Counted from the first letter of the stretch, positions 1 to 9,112 are shown. The stretch is 54,363 nucleotides of DNA from Bacillota bacterium (GCA_023417635.1 JAEZFF010000095.1:1-54363); one strand, 5' to 3'. Notes: generated from the letters alone by a model not told the origin. A program made the numbers and translations.

Positions 1-612
1 AATGCCGGATTCTTCGAAAGAACGGCGGAAGTAATCTGCAACATCGTTTTTTACGCCCATTGCGGCAAATACGATTGCAAAATTACCGTTTTCTGCTCCA
101 GTGATTTTGGCCTGTCTTGCAATCTGAACGGCTAGTTCATTGTGCTTCATGCCGGAACCGGAGAAAATAGGGAGTTTCTGACCGCGAATCAGTGTCATCA
201 AAACATCGATTGTAGAAATGCCGGTGTTAATAAAGTTTTTTGGGTACAAGCGGGCAACCGGATTAATAGGCGTACCATTGACATTTGCCCGCTTTACGGG
301 AAAAATATTGCCAAGCCCATCAATAGGCCGGCCAGCCCCGTCAAATACGCGCCCGAGAATTTCAGGAGAAAGGGGCATTTCCATGGGGTGTCCCATAAGC
401 CGTGTCTTTGTATTCGTAAGTGAAATTCCACGTGTGCCTTCAAAGACCTGAACAATAATCCGCTTGCCGTCCATTTGAACGATTCTGCCCTGCCGCATGG
501 TGCCGTCGTCCAGGCGGATGTCAACGATTTCCTCAAAAGATGCATTCTCTACATTGTCAAGGATGATCAGAGGGCCGTTGATGTCTTTCACTCCAACGTA
601 GTCTATAATCAT
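1..612 (-). CDS. ntpB: V/A-type ATPase subunit B (3' end missing)
   Basis: Non-catalytic B subunit of the rotary V/A-type ATPase V1 head, which alternates with subunit A. The first 204 codons are present and the rest lies beyond the left edge. The translation opens MIIDYVGVKDINGPL and carries the beta-barrel domain, then GAGRPIDGLG, NFINTGISTIDVLMTL and SGSGMKHNELA. The last replaces a working P-loop, as is usual in B subunits. The ATG is preceded by a GGAAGGCGG ribosome site. The gene follows ntpA by 46 bases on the same strand and is the last gene visible in the ATPase operon; subunit D would be expected beyond the edge. Identification rests on motifs and context and is firm. Confidence 0.95.
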   Translation of the reverse strand, partial: MIIDYVGVKDINGPLIILDNVENASFEEIVDIRLDDGTMRQGRIVQMDGKRIIVQVFEGTRGISLTNTKTRLMGHPMEMPLSPEILGRVFDGAGRPIDGLGNIFPVKRANVNGTPINPVARLYPKNFINTGISTIDVLMTLIRGQKLPIFSGSGMKHNELAVQIARQAKITGAENGNFAIVFAAMGVKNDVADYFRRSFEESGI

Positions 613-658
613 GTGCTACCGCCTTCCAAGATTTATTTTAATTAAGCTGCGCAGGCAG

Positions 659-2419
659 TTATGCGGATACAATGGCTGCCAGGGTGCTGTCGATTTCTTT
701 TATATAATCGTCAAACATTTCAAGTTTATTGTTTGGAATGTCATACTTCATTTTTACCAATTTATCGAACAAACCAGTGTGAATAATGCCCGAAATTGGT
801 ACGCTTGCCGAAATAAGGCTCTTCGATTTATGGTACAGGTGGAGAATAACTTTCATCATCAGCTTCTGCTTTTCAAGCGGCACATAAGTGTCTTCCTTGT
901 GGAAGGCGTTTTGCTGCAGGAAACCAACGCGAATTACACGCGCAATTTCAATCGTAAGTTTTTGGTCATCCGGAAGTACATCCGAACCAATCAGCTTTAC
1001 AATTTCCATCAGTTTGTTTTCCTGCTGAAGGATTTGGTTAATCTCTTTCCGGTACTTAATAAAGTCTTCTCCCTCATTTTTAATAAACCAAGGGTCAAGG
1101 TCGGAAAAATATTCGCTGTAGCTTTGCATCCAGTTGATTGCCGGGTAATGTCTTGCATACGCAAGGCCTTTATCCAGGGCCCAGAAGCAACGGGTAAAGC
1201 GCTTGGTATTTTGTGTAACAGGCTCAGAAAAATCAGAGCCCTGTGGCGAAACGGCACCAATAATTGTAACGGAACCGGTTTGGCCGTTCAGTGTCTCTGC
1301 CATACCGGCGCGCTCATAAAATTCTGCAAGGCGGCTTGGCAGGTAGGCAGGAAAACCTTCTTCAGCAGGCATCTCTTCCAGACGGCCGGAAATTTCCCGC
1401 AGGGCTTCGGCCCAACGGGAAGTTGAGTCGGCCATTAGGGCAACATGGTAACCCATGTCGCGATAGTATTCGCCAAGTGTAATTCCGGTATAAATTGAAG
1501 CTTCACGGGCAGCAACCGGCATATTACTGGTATTTGCAATCAGTACGGTTCGGTCTGTCATAGGCCTGCCGGATTTTGGGTCAATTAACTCCGAAAATTC
1601 GTCGAGCACCTGGCTCATTTCGTTGCCACGTTCTCCGCAGCCAACGTAAATGATAATATCAGCATCGCACCATTTAGCAAGCTGATGCTGCGTCATGGTT
1701 TTTCCGGTGCCGAATCCGCCAGGAATAGCTGCAGTCCCGCCTTTCGAAAGCGGGAATAGAGTGTCAATAACGCGCTGACCGGTTATCAGCGGAATTGTCG
1801 GCTGTTTATGCTGCGCAACCGGGCGCGGAATTCGAATCGGCCATTTTTGGCATAGGGAAAGCTGGTGAACAGCGCCCTTTTCATCGGTTAGCTCAACAAC
1901 AGGGTCTTTCACATGGTAATTCCCGTTTGGCATAACTTTAGAAACAGTGCCTGAAAGGGTAGGGGAAACCATGCATTTGTGGCGGATAGCCGGTGTTTCA
2001 GGAAACTCGGCATAAATATCTCCGCCTTTCAGCTTATCACCGGTTTTTACAGTCACCGTGACATCCCAGTCACGGTTTTCATCCAAAGACGGCACACTGC
2101 TTCCGCGGGAAATAAACGGTCCGCTCTGTTTGGCAATTTCTTTCAGCGGGCGTTCAATCCCGTCGAAGATGTTGTTCAGCAGACCAGGACCGAGGGTAAC
2201 ATTCATAGGGCTGCCCGTACCATAAACAGGTTCTCCCGGATGCAGGCCGGTTGTTTCCTCATACACCTGAATGGTCGTGATTTTGTCGGAAACACCGATG
2301 ACTTCACCAACAAGGCGTTCATTGCCAACAAAGACCATTTCCATCATAGAAAAGCTGCGCGAATTACGCACAGTTACAACTGGGCCATTTATTCCGAAAA
2401 TTAAATCTTGTGTGTTCAA
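659..2419 (-). CDS. ntpA: V/A-type ATPase catalytic subunit A
   Basis: Catalytic A subunit that hydrolyses or makes ATP in the V1 head. It has 586 residues, normal for the family. The Walker A motif GGFGTGKT is at about 234-241 and GERGNEM at about 262-268. The bulge region typical of V/A-type A subunits is present at about 110-200, and SRWAEALREISGRLEEMP is recognisable. The start is a TTG codon, with GGAG nine bases upstream. The gene sits between ntpE and ntpB in the minus-strand operon. Nothing is truncated. The sequence alone does not decide between ATP synthesis and proton or sodium pumping. Confidence 0.97.
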   Translation of the reverse strand: MNTQDLIFGINGPVVTVRNSRSFSMMEMVFVGNERLVGEVIGVSDKITTIQVYEETTGLHPGEPVYGTGSPMNVTLGPGLLNNIFDGIERPLKEIAKQSGPFISRGSSVPSLDENRDWDVTVTVKTGDKLKGGDIYAEFPETPAIRHKCMVSPTLSGTVSKVMPNGNYHVKDPVVELTDEKGAVHQLSLCQKWPIRIPRPVAQHKQPTIPLITGQRVIDTLFPLSKGGTAAIPGGFGTGKTMTQHQLAKWCDADIIIYVGCGERGNEMSQVLDEFSELIDPKSGRPMTDRTVLIANTSNMPVAAREASIYTGITLGEYYRDMGYHVALMADSTSRWAEALREISGRLEEMPAEEGFPAYLPSRLAEFYERAGMAETLNGQTGSVTIIGAVSPQGSDFSEPVTQNTKRFTRCFWALDKGLAYARHYPAINWMQSYSEYFSDLDPWFIKNEGEDFIKYRKEINQILQQENKLMEIVKLIGSDVLPDDQKLTIEIARVIRVGFLQQNAFHKEDTYVPLEKQKLMMKVILHLYHKSKSLISASVPISGIIHTGLFDKLVKMKYDIPNNKLEMFDDYIKEIDSTLAAIVSA

Positions 2420-2448
2420 TTACTTCATCTCCGATGCAGAAATCCGTA

Positions 2449-3045
2449 TCAAACGACGGTCAAACCAGAATGGGATTCAAAGTAGGCGTGCTGGTCTTCC
2501 AAAAGAGAATCCAACGTTTCATCCACAAGAATTCCCATCTCTGGTTGAAAGGCTTTGATTCCGCCGATTTCGATTGTGCCGTCCATTTGAAATTCACAGT
2601 CAAACCCAAAAGCTTTCCGAATGGCATCTTCATATTTTACGTCATCGGATTTCAGAAAAATCGTAACACCTGGCTGCCCAAACACTTCGGCAAAATTTTT
2701 TGAAGATTTTTCAAGAAAAGCGGCGTAATCATTGCTTTTAACAAATTCATTCAGCTTATCGGTAACGTGTGAAAAAACTTCTGCCGTTATTTCGCTTCGT
2801 CTTTTCAGCAGCTTCCGGCGGGCATCCATTTCACGCTGAGCATTTTCCTGGGAAATCCGGCTGCGCATCTGAGCCAGCTCTTTTTGAATCATTTGGTAGC
2901 ATTCAAGCAGAACCTGATTTTCAGTTTCTTGCAGTTGTTTGCTTTTATATTCGGCTATTTCTTTTTCAATCTTCTGGCGCTGTTCTTCAGCGTAATGATT
3001 GATTGCAGCCGAAAACTTGTCTTTTTTTTCTTCCAAATCAGCCAT
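2449..3045 (-). CDS. ntpE: V/A-type ATPase subunit E (peripheral stalk)
   Basis: Peripheral-stalk subunit that pairs with the G/H subunit to hold the V1 head against rotation. It has 198 residues. The N-terminal half (about 1-100) is highly charged and heptad-like, consistent with a long coiled coil. The C-terminal half forms the globular domain that contacts A/B, with ending features GTIEIGGIKAF and the DETLDSLLE stretch. GGAGG lies seven bases before the ATG. It is located between subunit F and subunit A genes. The name comes from overall pattern and operon position, because sequence conservation in E subunits is low. Confidence 0.9.
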   Translation of the reverse strand: MADLEEKKDKFSAAINHYAEEQRQKIEKEIAEYKSKQLQETENQVLLECYQMIQKELAQMRSRISQENAQREMDARRKLLKRRSEITAEVFSHVTDKLNEFVKSNDYAAFLEKSSKNFAEVFGQPGVTIFLKSDDVKYEDAIRKAFGFDCEFQMDGTIEIGGIKAFQPEMGILVDETLDSLLEDQHAYFESHSGLTVV

Positions 3046-3074
3046 TGTGGCACCTCCGTTCTTCTGGTCAGCCG

Positions 3075-3383
3075 TTAAATTTTCACTCCGATTGCTTCAC
3101 GGACATAACGCGTAATGGTATCTTTTGTGCAGCCTTTTCCGTGGCGGTCGGGTATCTCGACAATCAAAGGACGGCGGTGATTCAGCTTGATATTGTAAAT
3201 CAGAGCTGGGCACAAAGCCATCAATGTTTCCGTTATGAGAACAACGGCTACGTCTTCCTGGCTTGCAGCATTCTGAAGTGCTTTCTGCACTTCATCCGCT
3301 GTGTGTACGACAACTCCGTCTATACCGGCTAAACGCATACCTACCTGTGTATCAACATTGTCACTGATCAGATAAAAGCGCAT
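3075..3383 (-). CDS. ntpG: V/A-type ATPase subunit F
   Basis: Small central-stalk subunit (F, called NtpG in Enterococcus) that binds subunit D. It has 102 residues, the usual length. The N-terminus MRFYLISDNVDTQVGMRLAGI is characteristic: a Rossmann-like fold starting with strand-Asp-glycine features (SDNVDTQVGMRLAGIDG), followed by VVLITETLMAL. It is transcribed with its neighbours K upstream and E downstream, with gaps of about 25-30 bases. An ATG start with a GGAG site just upstream is used. Confidence 0.92.
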   Translation of the reverse strand: MRFYLISDNVDTQVGMRLAGIDGVVVHTADEVQKALQNAASQEDVAVVLITETLMALCPALIYNIKLNHRRPLIVEIPDRHGKGCTKDTITRYVREAIGVKI

Positions 3384-3407
3384 AGTACGTATCTCCGTTC
3401 CCGAAAT

Positions 3408-3842
3408 TTAGACTTTGGAAAGCATCATCATGCCAAGCAGCAGGCCGTAAATTGCAATGCCTTCGCCAAGGGCTACGAAAATCAGAGCCTTACCAAATAC
3501 TTTCGGATCTTCACCGGTTGCACCAATTGCTGCCGGAGCGGAAGCTGCAACAGCAATGCCGCCGCCAATGGAAGCAATACCATCTGCAATGGCGATACCA
3601 ATCATCGAAAGGCCTTTATCATTGGACTGAGAAGTCGTCGTTGCGGGAGCTGCTGTCGTATCAGTCGTTGCAGCGGAAGCAACGGCAGGGACAGCAAAGG
3701 AAATAACGCAAACTGCGGCAAAAGATACTACCTGAGTAATAACAGCCTTTTTACGGCTTGTACCCTTTTTCACAGAATGAATCGCATAAGCTACCGAAGC
3801 GATAAGAAATACGATGGGCAGGCAAAGAAAAGCAATGTTCAT
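3408..3842 (-). CDS. ntpK: V/A-type ATPase proteolipid subunit K (c-ring)
   Basis: Membrane rotor (c-ring) subunit carrying the ion-binding carboxylate. It has 144 residues. Only one c-type hairpin is visible (about 77-144), with the expected carboxylate at Glu127 in LGEGIAIYGLL. Ahead of it are two extra hydrophobic segments (about 3-21 and 34-57) and a Thr/Ala/Ser-rich linker at about 58-74. The Gln that contributes to Na+ binding in enterococcal NtpK is not evident next to the Glu. GGAGG precedes the ATG. It lies between subunit I and F genes. Single-hairpin proteolipids with such an N-terminal extension are, from memory, common in Clostridia. Confidence 0.92.
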   Translation of the reverse strand: MNIAFLCLPIVFLIASVAYAIHSVKKGTSRKKAVITQVVSFAAVCVISFAVPAVASAATTDTTAAPATTTSQSNDKGLSMIGIAIADGIASIGGGIAVAASAPAAIGATGEDPKVFGKALIFVALGEGIAIYGLLLGMMMLSKV

Positions 3843-3905
3843 AATTTTTTCCTCCTAAAATTTGTTTTAAAAAGATATAAAAGATTAAATAAAAGAAAAC
3901 GCAAA

Positions 3906-5858
3906 TTAAGACTCCTGAGCGACTATTACAGGAGTATAAGGCCGACCTGAGCCATCATAGAAACGGCTGAACAGTTCGTAAAACTCGAGTCTGAGGGATT
4001 GAACACCGGAAAGAAGACCTTCCAGTGCGATAACGAAAGCATTTCCTATAATCAATGTAATAACATAGCCAATACCACCGGCCATTTCGGCCAGCTGGAA
4101 AATAACTATCATCATGCCAGCATGCACTAGAACAAATGCTCCCACGCGGATAAAGCTGATGGTATTTGACAAATAACTCAAAATATACTCGAAACACATA
4201 AAGAAATTCTGCAAAATGGTTTCGCCCCAGTTGTCTGGTCTCCAATCGGGTCTTCCTTCCAAATAGCCCCCGATTATATCCTGAAACATCATAGATATAA
4301 TTGGAATAATGAAAAAAGCTACAACATAGGCAGGTGTTACAATATTCCTGCCAAACAAGGCCGGCTCCCCGATTCCTGCAAGAGCAGCCACATAAAATAC
4401 AAGGCCGGCTACACCGTTTTGACTGAACAAACCGCTTGTGTAATGCCTGCGCTTCAGAGAAGCAAAGATGTTCGTTAAGATGGCAAGCACCACCATAAAG
4501 ATACCAAGACCAACAGCAAAATAAACAATGCTCATAGGGTTTTCCATAACCGAAATCGGTTTTTTCGGAAGTTTCAGAAGCCCAAGATAGAGCGGATCCA
4601 GTGCATGTTCGAAGCCAAATGCAGAACCAAAAAGTGTTCCCACAATCGCCGATGAAATTCCGCATGGAACCATTACTCGACCAAGGCCGGACTTTTTCTT
4701 TTTCCAAAGCAGCCAACCCAAAAGCGCAATACAGAGTCCTTGCCCAAGATCGGCAAACATAAGGCCAAAGAAAATGAAGTACGTAACAGCAACAAATGGT
4801 GTTGGGTCAAGCTCATTGTAAGAGGGGAGGCCATAAACATTAATGAAAAACTCAAATGGCTGCCACAGACGCTTGTTGTGAAGCTTAATTGGCGGCGAAT
4901 GGAGCAGCACTTCAGGGTCGGCGGCATCATCAAACGCATACTTAACGGTTTTCAGCGTGTCAAGCTGTGACTGCACCAGCTTTTCTTTATCAGCAGGGAT
5001 CCAACCAGTGAGTATGAAACTGCTACCATAACGTGCCGCATAGCGGCGGATGCTGAAATAGGTATATTTTTCTTTCAGCCAAATGTAAACCCCTAAAAAG
5101 GTCTGCCGTTCTGACTTCCAATAATGCTGTGCATCTTCGCTGATTTGCTGCATCTTTTGTTTTTGCTGTTTTTCATCCTGAGCGAAATCCTGAATTACTG
5201 AGGAAATTGTTCCGCTGTATTCCTTGAGTGAGACCTGTTCAAAACTTAGGCCTGAAAAAATCCGGTCAATTTCCTCAATCTGTTCATTCGGTGCACAGTA
5301 CATACCCCAATAAAAATTGTTTTCCAGCTTGGCGGGAAAAAATGTGATATATGGGTTGCTGCTGTATATTGGCTCTGAGAGTTTTTGAAAACTTTCTTCT
5401 GGAAGAGAGCCAAATCGTGTTTGAATAAACCGGCAGCTTTTCAGTTCATCAAGGTCAATACTAAGGCCATCAAAATGGCTCAAAGCTTTCCTGTGAGCCT
5501 GATCCTGCTGAATTTGCTTTTCACAGTTTTGACGTTCTTGTTGAAATGAACGAATCGAGTCTGCAAAAGTATTGACGTATGCAGACCAGTCCTTTACAGG
5601 AAGGACCGCTGCTTGTGGGTAACGGATTTCAGCAAGTCCCTTTTCCTGACCAATAAGTTTCAATGTGTCTGAAAGCAACGTAAGAGACTTTTCATAGGGG
5701 TTTGTGTCGTTCATCGGAGAAAAGCCGGTGGTATCAGAATAAAACGAAAGGGCATTATCCGGATGGAAGACACCTGTCTGACCCAGCACAGTAGTTACAC
5801 TGTCCAATTCATCAACGCTGCCTATCACATTTAAAACTTTAATTTTTATAACGGACAC
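3906..5858 (-). CDS. ntpI: V/A-type ATPase membrane subunit I (a subunit)
   Basis: Stator membrane subunit that forms the ion half-channels against the c-ring and anchors the peripheral stalks. It has 650 residues. The N-terminal half (about 1-345) is soluble and rich in coiled coil. The C-terminal half has about seven to eight membrane helices beginning near FVAVTYFIFFGLMFADLG. The essential arginine is seen at about 571 in SFIRVGAFVLVHAGM. GTG is the likely start, preceded by AAAGGG. It starts six bases after the subunit C stop, suggesting translational coupling, and is followed by a 63-base gap to subunit K. Confidence 0.96.
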   Translation of the reverse strand: MSVIKIKVLNVIGSVDELDSVTTVLGQTGVFHPDNALSFYSDTTGFSPMNDTNPYEKSLTLLSDTLKLIGQEKGLAEIRYPQAAVLPVKDWSAYVNTFADSIRSFQQERQNCEKQIQQDQAHRKALSHFDGLSIDLDELKSCRFIQTRFGSLPEESFQKLSEPIYSSNPYITFFPAKLENNFYWGMYCAPNEQIEEIDRIFSGLSFEQVSLKEYSGTISSVIQDFAQDEKQQKQKMQQISEDAQHYWKSERQTFLGVYIWLKEKYTYFSIRRYAARYGSSFILTGWIPADKEKLVQSQLDTLKTVKYAFDDAADPEVLLHSPPIKLHNKRLWQPFEFFINVYGLPSYNELDPTPFVAVTYFIFFGLMFADLGQGLCIALLGWLLWKKKKSGLGRVMVPCGISSAIVGTLFGSAFGFEHALDPLYLGLLKLPKKPISVMENPMSIVYFAVGLGIFMVVLAILTNIFASLKRRHYTSGLFSQNGVAGLVFYVAALAGIGEPALFGRNIVTPAYVVAFFIIPIISMMFQDIIGGYLEGRPDWRPDNWGETILQNFFMCFEYILSYLSNTISFIRVGAFVLVHAGMMIVIFQLAEMAGGIGYVITLIIGNAFVIALEGLLSGVQSLRLEFYELFSRFYDGSGRPYTPVIVAQES

Positions 5859-5864
5859 GATTTA

Positions 5865-6953
5865 TCACGCCCTTTCCTGCTTTTTAGAACTGTAATTTTC
5901 GGAAAAGCGTGGCCGTTCCATAATTAAAAATTTACGGATTTGCTCCGGTGGCAGTTGGTAGCGCTTGCCTTCGGTAACAGTAATAATATTCTTAATTTCA
6001 ATTTCACTCAGCGTAATGTAGGAAGCTAAAACGACCGGTGGGTAAATAGAATAATGAATATAATGCCGGCAGAGTTGGTACCTCATGCGTTCTGGAATAT
6101 CGTCAAGGTAAGCATACTGCAGTTTCATAGCACGTTTGCCCACATCTGTGCATAAAATTGCATTCTGAATTTCTGTCTCGGTTTCGCCTTTCAACATATT
6201 TTCCATTACATCTTTGCTGAAAGTGCCAATCGGAAGAAGAGCCTTTTCCGTAGTTTTAGCGTCCGCACCATAAATGATTTTCATACGAACGACATGAACA
6301 TAATTTACAAGATCCAAGTGCGAATTTAAAATATCCAGCAGTTCTTTTTGCCCTTCACCAATGGAATGCTTCTTAATAAACTTCAATACTTCTGCGTAAA
6401 AAAAGCGGTATAAGGCATTTTCCATTCCGGTGTAATCAATCCGGCCGTCATCCGTTCCCAGAAAAGGCTCCAAAAGTTTTTCATATCGTGTCCCGGTAAG
6501 AATGTGCTTTAGGTCGGCGATACTTTTTACTTCTGTTAAAGCGTTAAGATCCATCTTGGAACTATGAAGAAGATACGGTGGAAAATAGTAATTACGCTTT
6601 TCTGCATTTTTCGCATTTAGCAGTATGACGGTGTGCAGGAGTAGATGAATTTCATCGCGCAGAATGATGACATGCGAAAGACGGACATCCGTTTCCGCTT
6701 CGTATTTGCTAAGAGAAATATAGTCATTCATCAGTTCCTGTTTTAAACTGGCTTCCAGCTGTCCGCGATGAATTTCACTTTCTACTATTCCGGCCAGTGC
6801 ATGACTGTAGATGGTGCTGTTTTTTAAGTAACCTGCAACTTCACTTACATTCCGGCATTTCAAAAGTTCATTATAGTCATTTTGGGTGAGCCGCCTTCCA
6901 TACATAGTGCGTGCTTTTGCAAGAACAACATTGGAAGACAGGAAATCAAGCAT
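5865..6953 (-). CDS. ntpC: V/A-type ATPase subunit C (d-type socket)
   Basis: Subunit C (homologous to eukaryotic subunit d) is the socket joining the central stalk to the c-ring. It has 362 residues, near the family norm. It is an all-alpha protein with repeated patterns such as KARTMYGRRLTQNDYNELL near the N-terminus and LNSHLDLVNYVHVVRMK in the middle. It starts one base after the G/H stop and ends six bases before subunit I, so it is tightly coupled. Its place before subunit I differs from the enterococcal order (F-I-K-E-C-G-A-B-D). Confidence 0.92.
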   Translation of the reverse strand: MLDFLSSNVVLAKARTMYGRRLTQNDYNELLKCRNVSEVAGYLKNSTIYSHALAGIVESEIHRGQLEASLKQELMNDYISLSKYEAETDVRLSHVIILRDEIHLLLHTVILLNAKNAEKRNYYFPPYLLHSSKMDLNALTEVKSIADLKHILTGTRYEKLLEPFLGTDDGRIDYTGMENALYRFFYAEVLKFIKKHSIGEGQKELLDILNSHLDLVNYVHVVRMKIIYGADAKTTEKALLPIGTFSKDVMENMLKGETETEIQNAILCTDVGKRAMKLQYAYLDDIPERMRYQLCRHYIHYSIYPPVVLASYITLSEIEIKNIITVTEGKRYQLPPEQIRKFLIMERPRFSENYSSKKQERA

Positions 6954-6954
6954 T

Positions 6955-7272
6955 TTAAGAAATGCCCCCTATCATTCGGTCCATAATGTCCGAAACCCAC
7001 TCTTCACCCTTTTCAGCATACAGACTGTTCATTTGCTCCATAAGTTGCTCGTTCTTTTTATTCTTTTCTTGCCAGGCTTCTTCAGCGGCTTTGCGTTCAG
7101 AAGGTTCGTTTTTGGCAATCCGCGCTCTGGCCCTTTCCAGATAACTGTTCCGAATTTCTTCTCTCCGCTTAGCGACTTCTTTTTCCGAGTCAATTTTTTC
7201 TTGCTGAGCAGAGCTGGTTATTTTTTGGGCATTGTGATCCATTTCCACAATTTGTTTCATTAGATTCTGCAT
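6955..7272 (-). CDS. ntpF: V/A-type ATPase subunit G/H (peripheral stalk)
   Basis: First gene of the ATPase operon. It encodes a 105-residue, highly charged protein predicted to be almost all alpha-helix, matching the G/H stalk subunit that dimerises with subunit E. Lys/Glu/Arg-rich heptads run from about 10 to 90 and the C-terminus is MDRMIGGIS. I chose the ATG at 7272 because GGAGG lies eight bases upstream. An in-frame GTG nine bases earlier abuts the ribosome site and is unlikely. The name rests on position, size and coiled-coil character. Confidence 0.82.
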   Translation of the reverse strand: MQNLMKQIVEMDHNAQKITSSAQQEKIDSEKEVAKRREEIRNSYLERARARIAKNEPSERKAAEEAWQEKNKKNEQLMEQMNSLYAEKGEEWVSDIMDRMIGGIS

Positions 7273-7304
7273 GATCAGCACCTCCGTGCCATATTTAGAT
7301 TTTC

Positions 7305-7332
7305 ATTATAGCCCTCTGATGTAAAATTTCAA
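7305..7332 (-). promoter_or_regulatory. Promoter of the V/A-ATPase operon
   Basis: On the minus strand TTGAAA (7332-7327) and TATAAT (7310-7305) are separated by 16 bases. They lie about 33 bases upstream of the ntpF start. This is the only good sigma-A-type promoter seen for the operon. Confidence 0.75.
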
Positions 7333-7392
7333 GGAAGGTTATTGTTAAAAATGAGGGAAAACTATCTCAACTTTTTGTACATTATTAGAATA

Positions 7393-7420
7393 CCAGCACA
7401 TATCTGCCAATATGTGCTGG
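7393..7420 (-). terminator. Hairpin after the DUF711 gene
   Basis: A perfect 11-bp inverted repeat (CCAGCACATAT / ATATGTGCTGG) with a six-base loop. It lies 20 bases past the DUF711 stop and before the ATPase promoter. The U-tract after it on the minus strand is weak (interrupted by A and C), so termination may be inefficient. Confidence 0.6.
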
Positions 7421-7439
7421 CTTTAAACATTAAATACAA

Positions 7440-8798
7440 TTAATTTTTAAGGCTTTGAAGCGGAGCAGGAAGCCGCCCACCACGGTTAATAAACTTTTTA
7501 GGAGAGTAACGGTTTACTTCCATAACAGGCCCTCCGCCGAGAAGACCGCCGAAATTTAATTCATCGCCCGCTTTTTTACCGATGGCCGGAATAAGACGCA
7601 CGGCGGTTGTTTTTGTATTGACCATACCAATAGCAGCTTCATCTGCTATAATTGCAGAAATGATTTCCGGCGGAACATCACCTGGTATTACAATCATGTC
7701 TAGCCCAACGGAGCATACAGCCGTCATGGCTTCCAACTTGGTAATAGAAAGCGAACCGCAGCGAGCCGCGTCAATCATGCCAGCGTCTTCGGTTACCGGA
7801 ATAAAGGCGCCGGAAAGCCCACCAACATGGGAAGAAGCCATAATGCCGCCCTTTTTCACAGCATCATTCAGCAGGGCAAGGCACGCTGTTGTACCGTGCG
7901 CACCGCAGCTTTCCAAGCCCATCTCTTCCAAAATATGGGCAACCGAGTCACCCACTGCAGGTGTTGGTGCAAGGGATAGATCTACAATACCAAATGGAAC
8001 GCATAGCCTGCGTGAAGCTTCCTGCGCAACAAGCTGCCCCATGCGAGTCACTTTAAAGGCAGTCTTTTTTATAATATTTGCAACTTCTGCTATATCACAG
8101 TCACCGGCTTTTGCAATAGCGGCCCTTACTACACCTGGCCCGGAAACGCCGACGTTAATTTCGCAGTCTGGTTCGCCAGTTCCATGAAAAGCACCTGCCA
8201 TAAATGGATTGTCTTCCGGGGCGTTGCAGAAAACCACAAGCTTTGCTGCCCCAACACTGTTCTGGTCTGCTGTCGCTTTTGCTGTGTCGAGCACAACGTG
8301 CCCCATTTTCGCAACAGCATCCATATTGATGCCGGCTTTGGTGGTGCCAATATTTACAGAAGAACAAACAAGGTCTGTTCGGCTCAGAGCTTCCGGTATA
8401 CTCTGTATCAAAGCATAGTCACCCGGAGCAAAACCTTTATGCACAAGGGAAGAATATCCGCCAATAAAATTCACGCCGATTGCTTTTGCAGCTTTGTCCA
8501 GTGTGAGCGCAAATCGTACGGGATTTTTGCCCGGGCAGGCAGCTGCGACCATGGAAATAGGCGTTACGGAAACGCGCTTATGTATAATCGGGATCCCGTA
8601 ATCTTTACTGATTTCTTCTCCGGTTTTTACCAAATTTTCTGCATAGCGGCAGATTTTATCATATATTTTGTCACAGGCTTTTTCAATATCAGGGTCGATG
8701 CAGTCCAAAAGCGAGATCCCCATTGTAATGGTGCGAACGTCAAGATTCTCATTGTCAATCATGTTAATCGTTTCAAGAATATCATGCGTGTTTATCAT
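7440..8798 (-). CDS. DUF711 / UPF0210 family protein
   Basis: 452-residue member of the DUF711 (PFL family, UPF0210) proteins, whose molecular role is not established. Recognisable features include ISLLDCIDPDI near the N-terminus, the glycine-rich GVSGPGVVRAAI, SLAPTPAVGDSVAHILEEMG in the middle, and NRGGRLPAPLQSLKN at the C-terminus. It has no signal peptide. It is 44 bases downstream of the ACT-domain gene and shares its promoter. This pairing is common in Firmicutes and suggests a shared ligand sensed by the ACT protein; that link is inference. Confidence 0.9.
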   Translation of the reverse strand: MINTHDILETINMIDNENLDVRTITMGISLLDCIDPDIEKACDKIYDKICRYAENLVKTGEEISKDYGIPIIHKRVSVTPISMVAAACPGKNPVRFALTLDKAAKAIGVNFIGGYSSLVHKGFAPGDYALIQSIPEALSRTDLVCSSVNIGTTKAGINMDAVAKMGHVVLDTAKATADQNSVGAAKLVVFCNAPEDNPFMAGAFHGTGEPDCEINVGVSGPGVVRAAIAKAGDCDIAEVANIIKKTAFKVTRMGQLVAQEASRRLCVPFGIVDLSLAPTPAVGDSVAHILEEMGLESCGAHGTTACLALLNDAVKKGGIMASSHVGGLSGAFIPVTEDAGMIDAARCGSLSITKLEAMTAVCSVGLDMIVIPGDVPPEIISAIIADEAAIGMVNTKTTAVRLIPAIGKKAGDELNFGGLLGGGPVMEVNRYSPKKFINRGGRLPAPLQSLKN

Positions 8799-8842
8799 TT
8801 CAGCTGAATCCTCTTTCTCCTTAAGATAGATTACCCACTGTA

Positions 8843-9112
8843 CTAAATACGATGCATGGCATTAAAAATATCTTCATGCATAACATGCACATCAAGATTC
8901 ATTTTTTTACCGGAGTCGGTCAACTCATCTGCAAGCTGGCTGAATGGAACCGAGCATTCTGAAATATCTACAAGCATTATCATTGCGAAAAGATCCTGCA
9001 TAACAGACTGCGTTACTTCGGTAACATTTACCTTATTCTTAGCGCAGAGAGTGGAAACACGGGCTAGAATTCCAACCATGTCTTTGCCAATTACGGTTAT
9101 TACAGCGCGCAT
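8843..9112 (-). CDS. ACT domain-containing protein (UPF0237)
   Basis: 89-residue protein consisting of one ACT-like domain, a fold that usually binds amino acids or other small ligands. The opening MRAVITVIGKDMVGILA is typical of the UPF0237 family. I chose the ATG at 9112, eight bases after GGAGG. An ATG at 9115 is also possible, while the upstream in-frame TTG overlaps the ribosome site. It is co-transcribed with the DUF711 gene. Ligand and partner are unknown. Confidence 0.9.
   Translation of the reverse strand: MRAVITVIGKDMVGILARVSTLCAKNKVNVTEVTQSVMQDLFAMIMLVDISECSVPFSQLADELTDSGKKMNLDVHVMHEDIFNAMHRI

Noticed and set aside
611..1426. 271-residue open frame on the plus strand
   Set aside because: It lies antisense to the well-supported ntpA gene, its product shows no domain, and no ribosome site supports it.
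7343..7349. TTGTTAA half site upstream of the ATPase promoter
   Set aside because: No matching partner half follows; one seven-base match is expected by chance in A/T-rich DNA.
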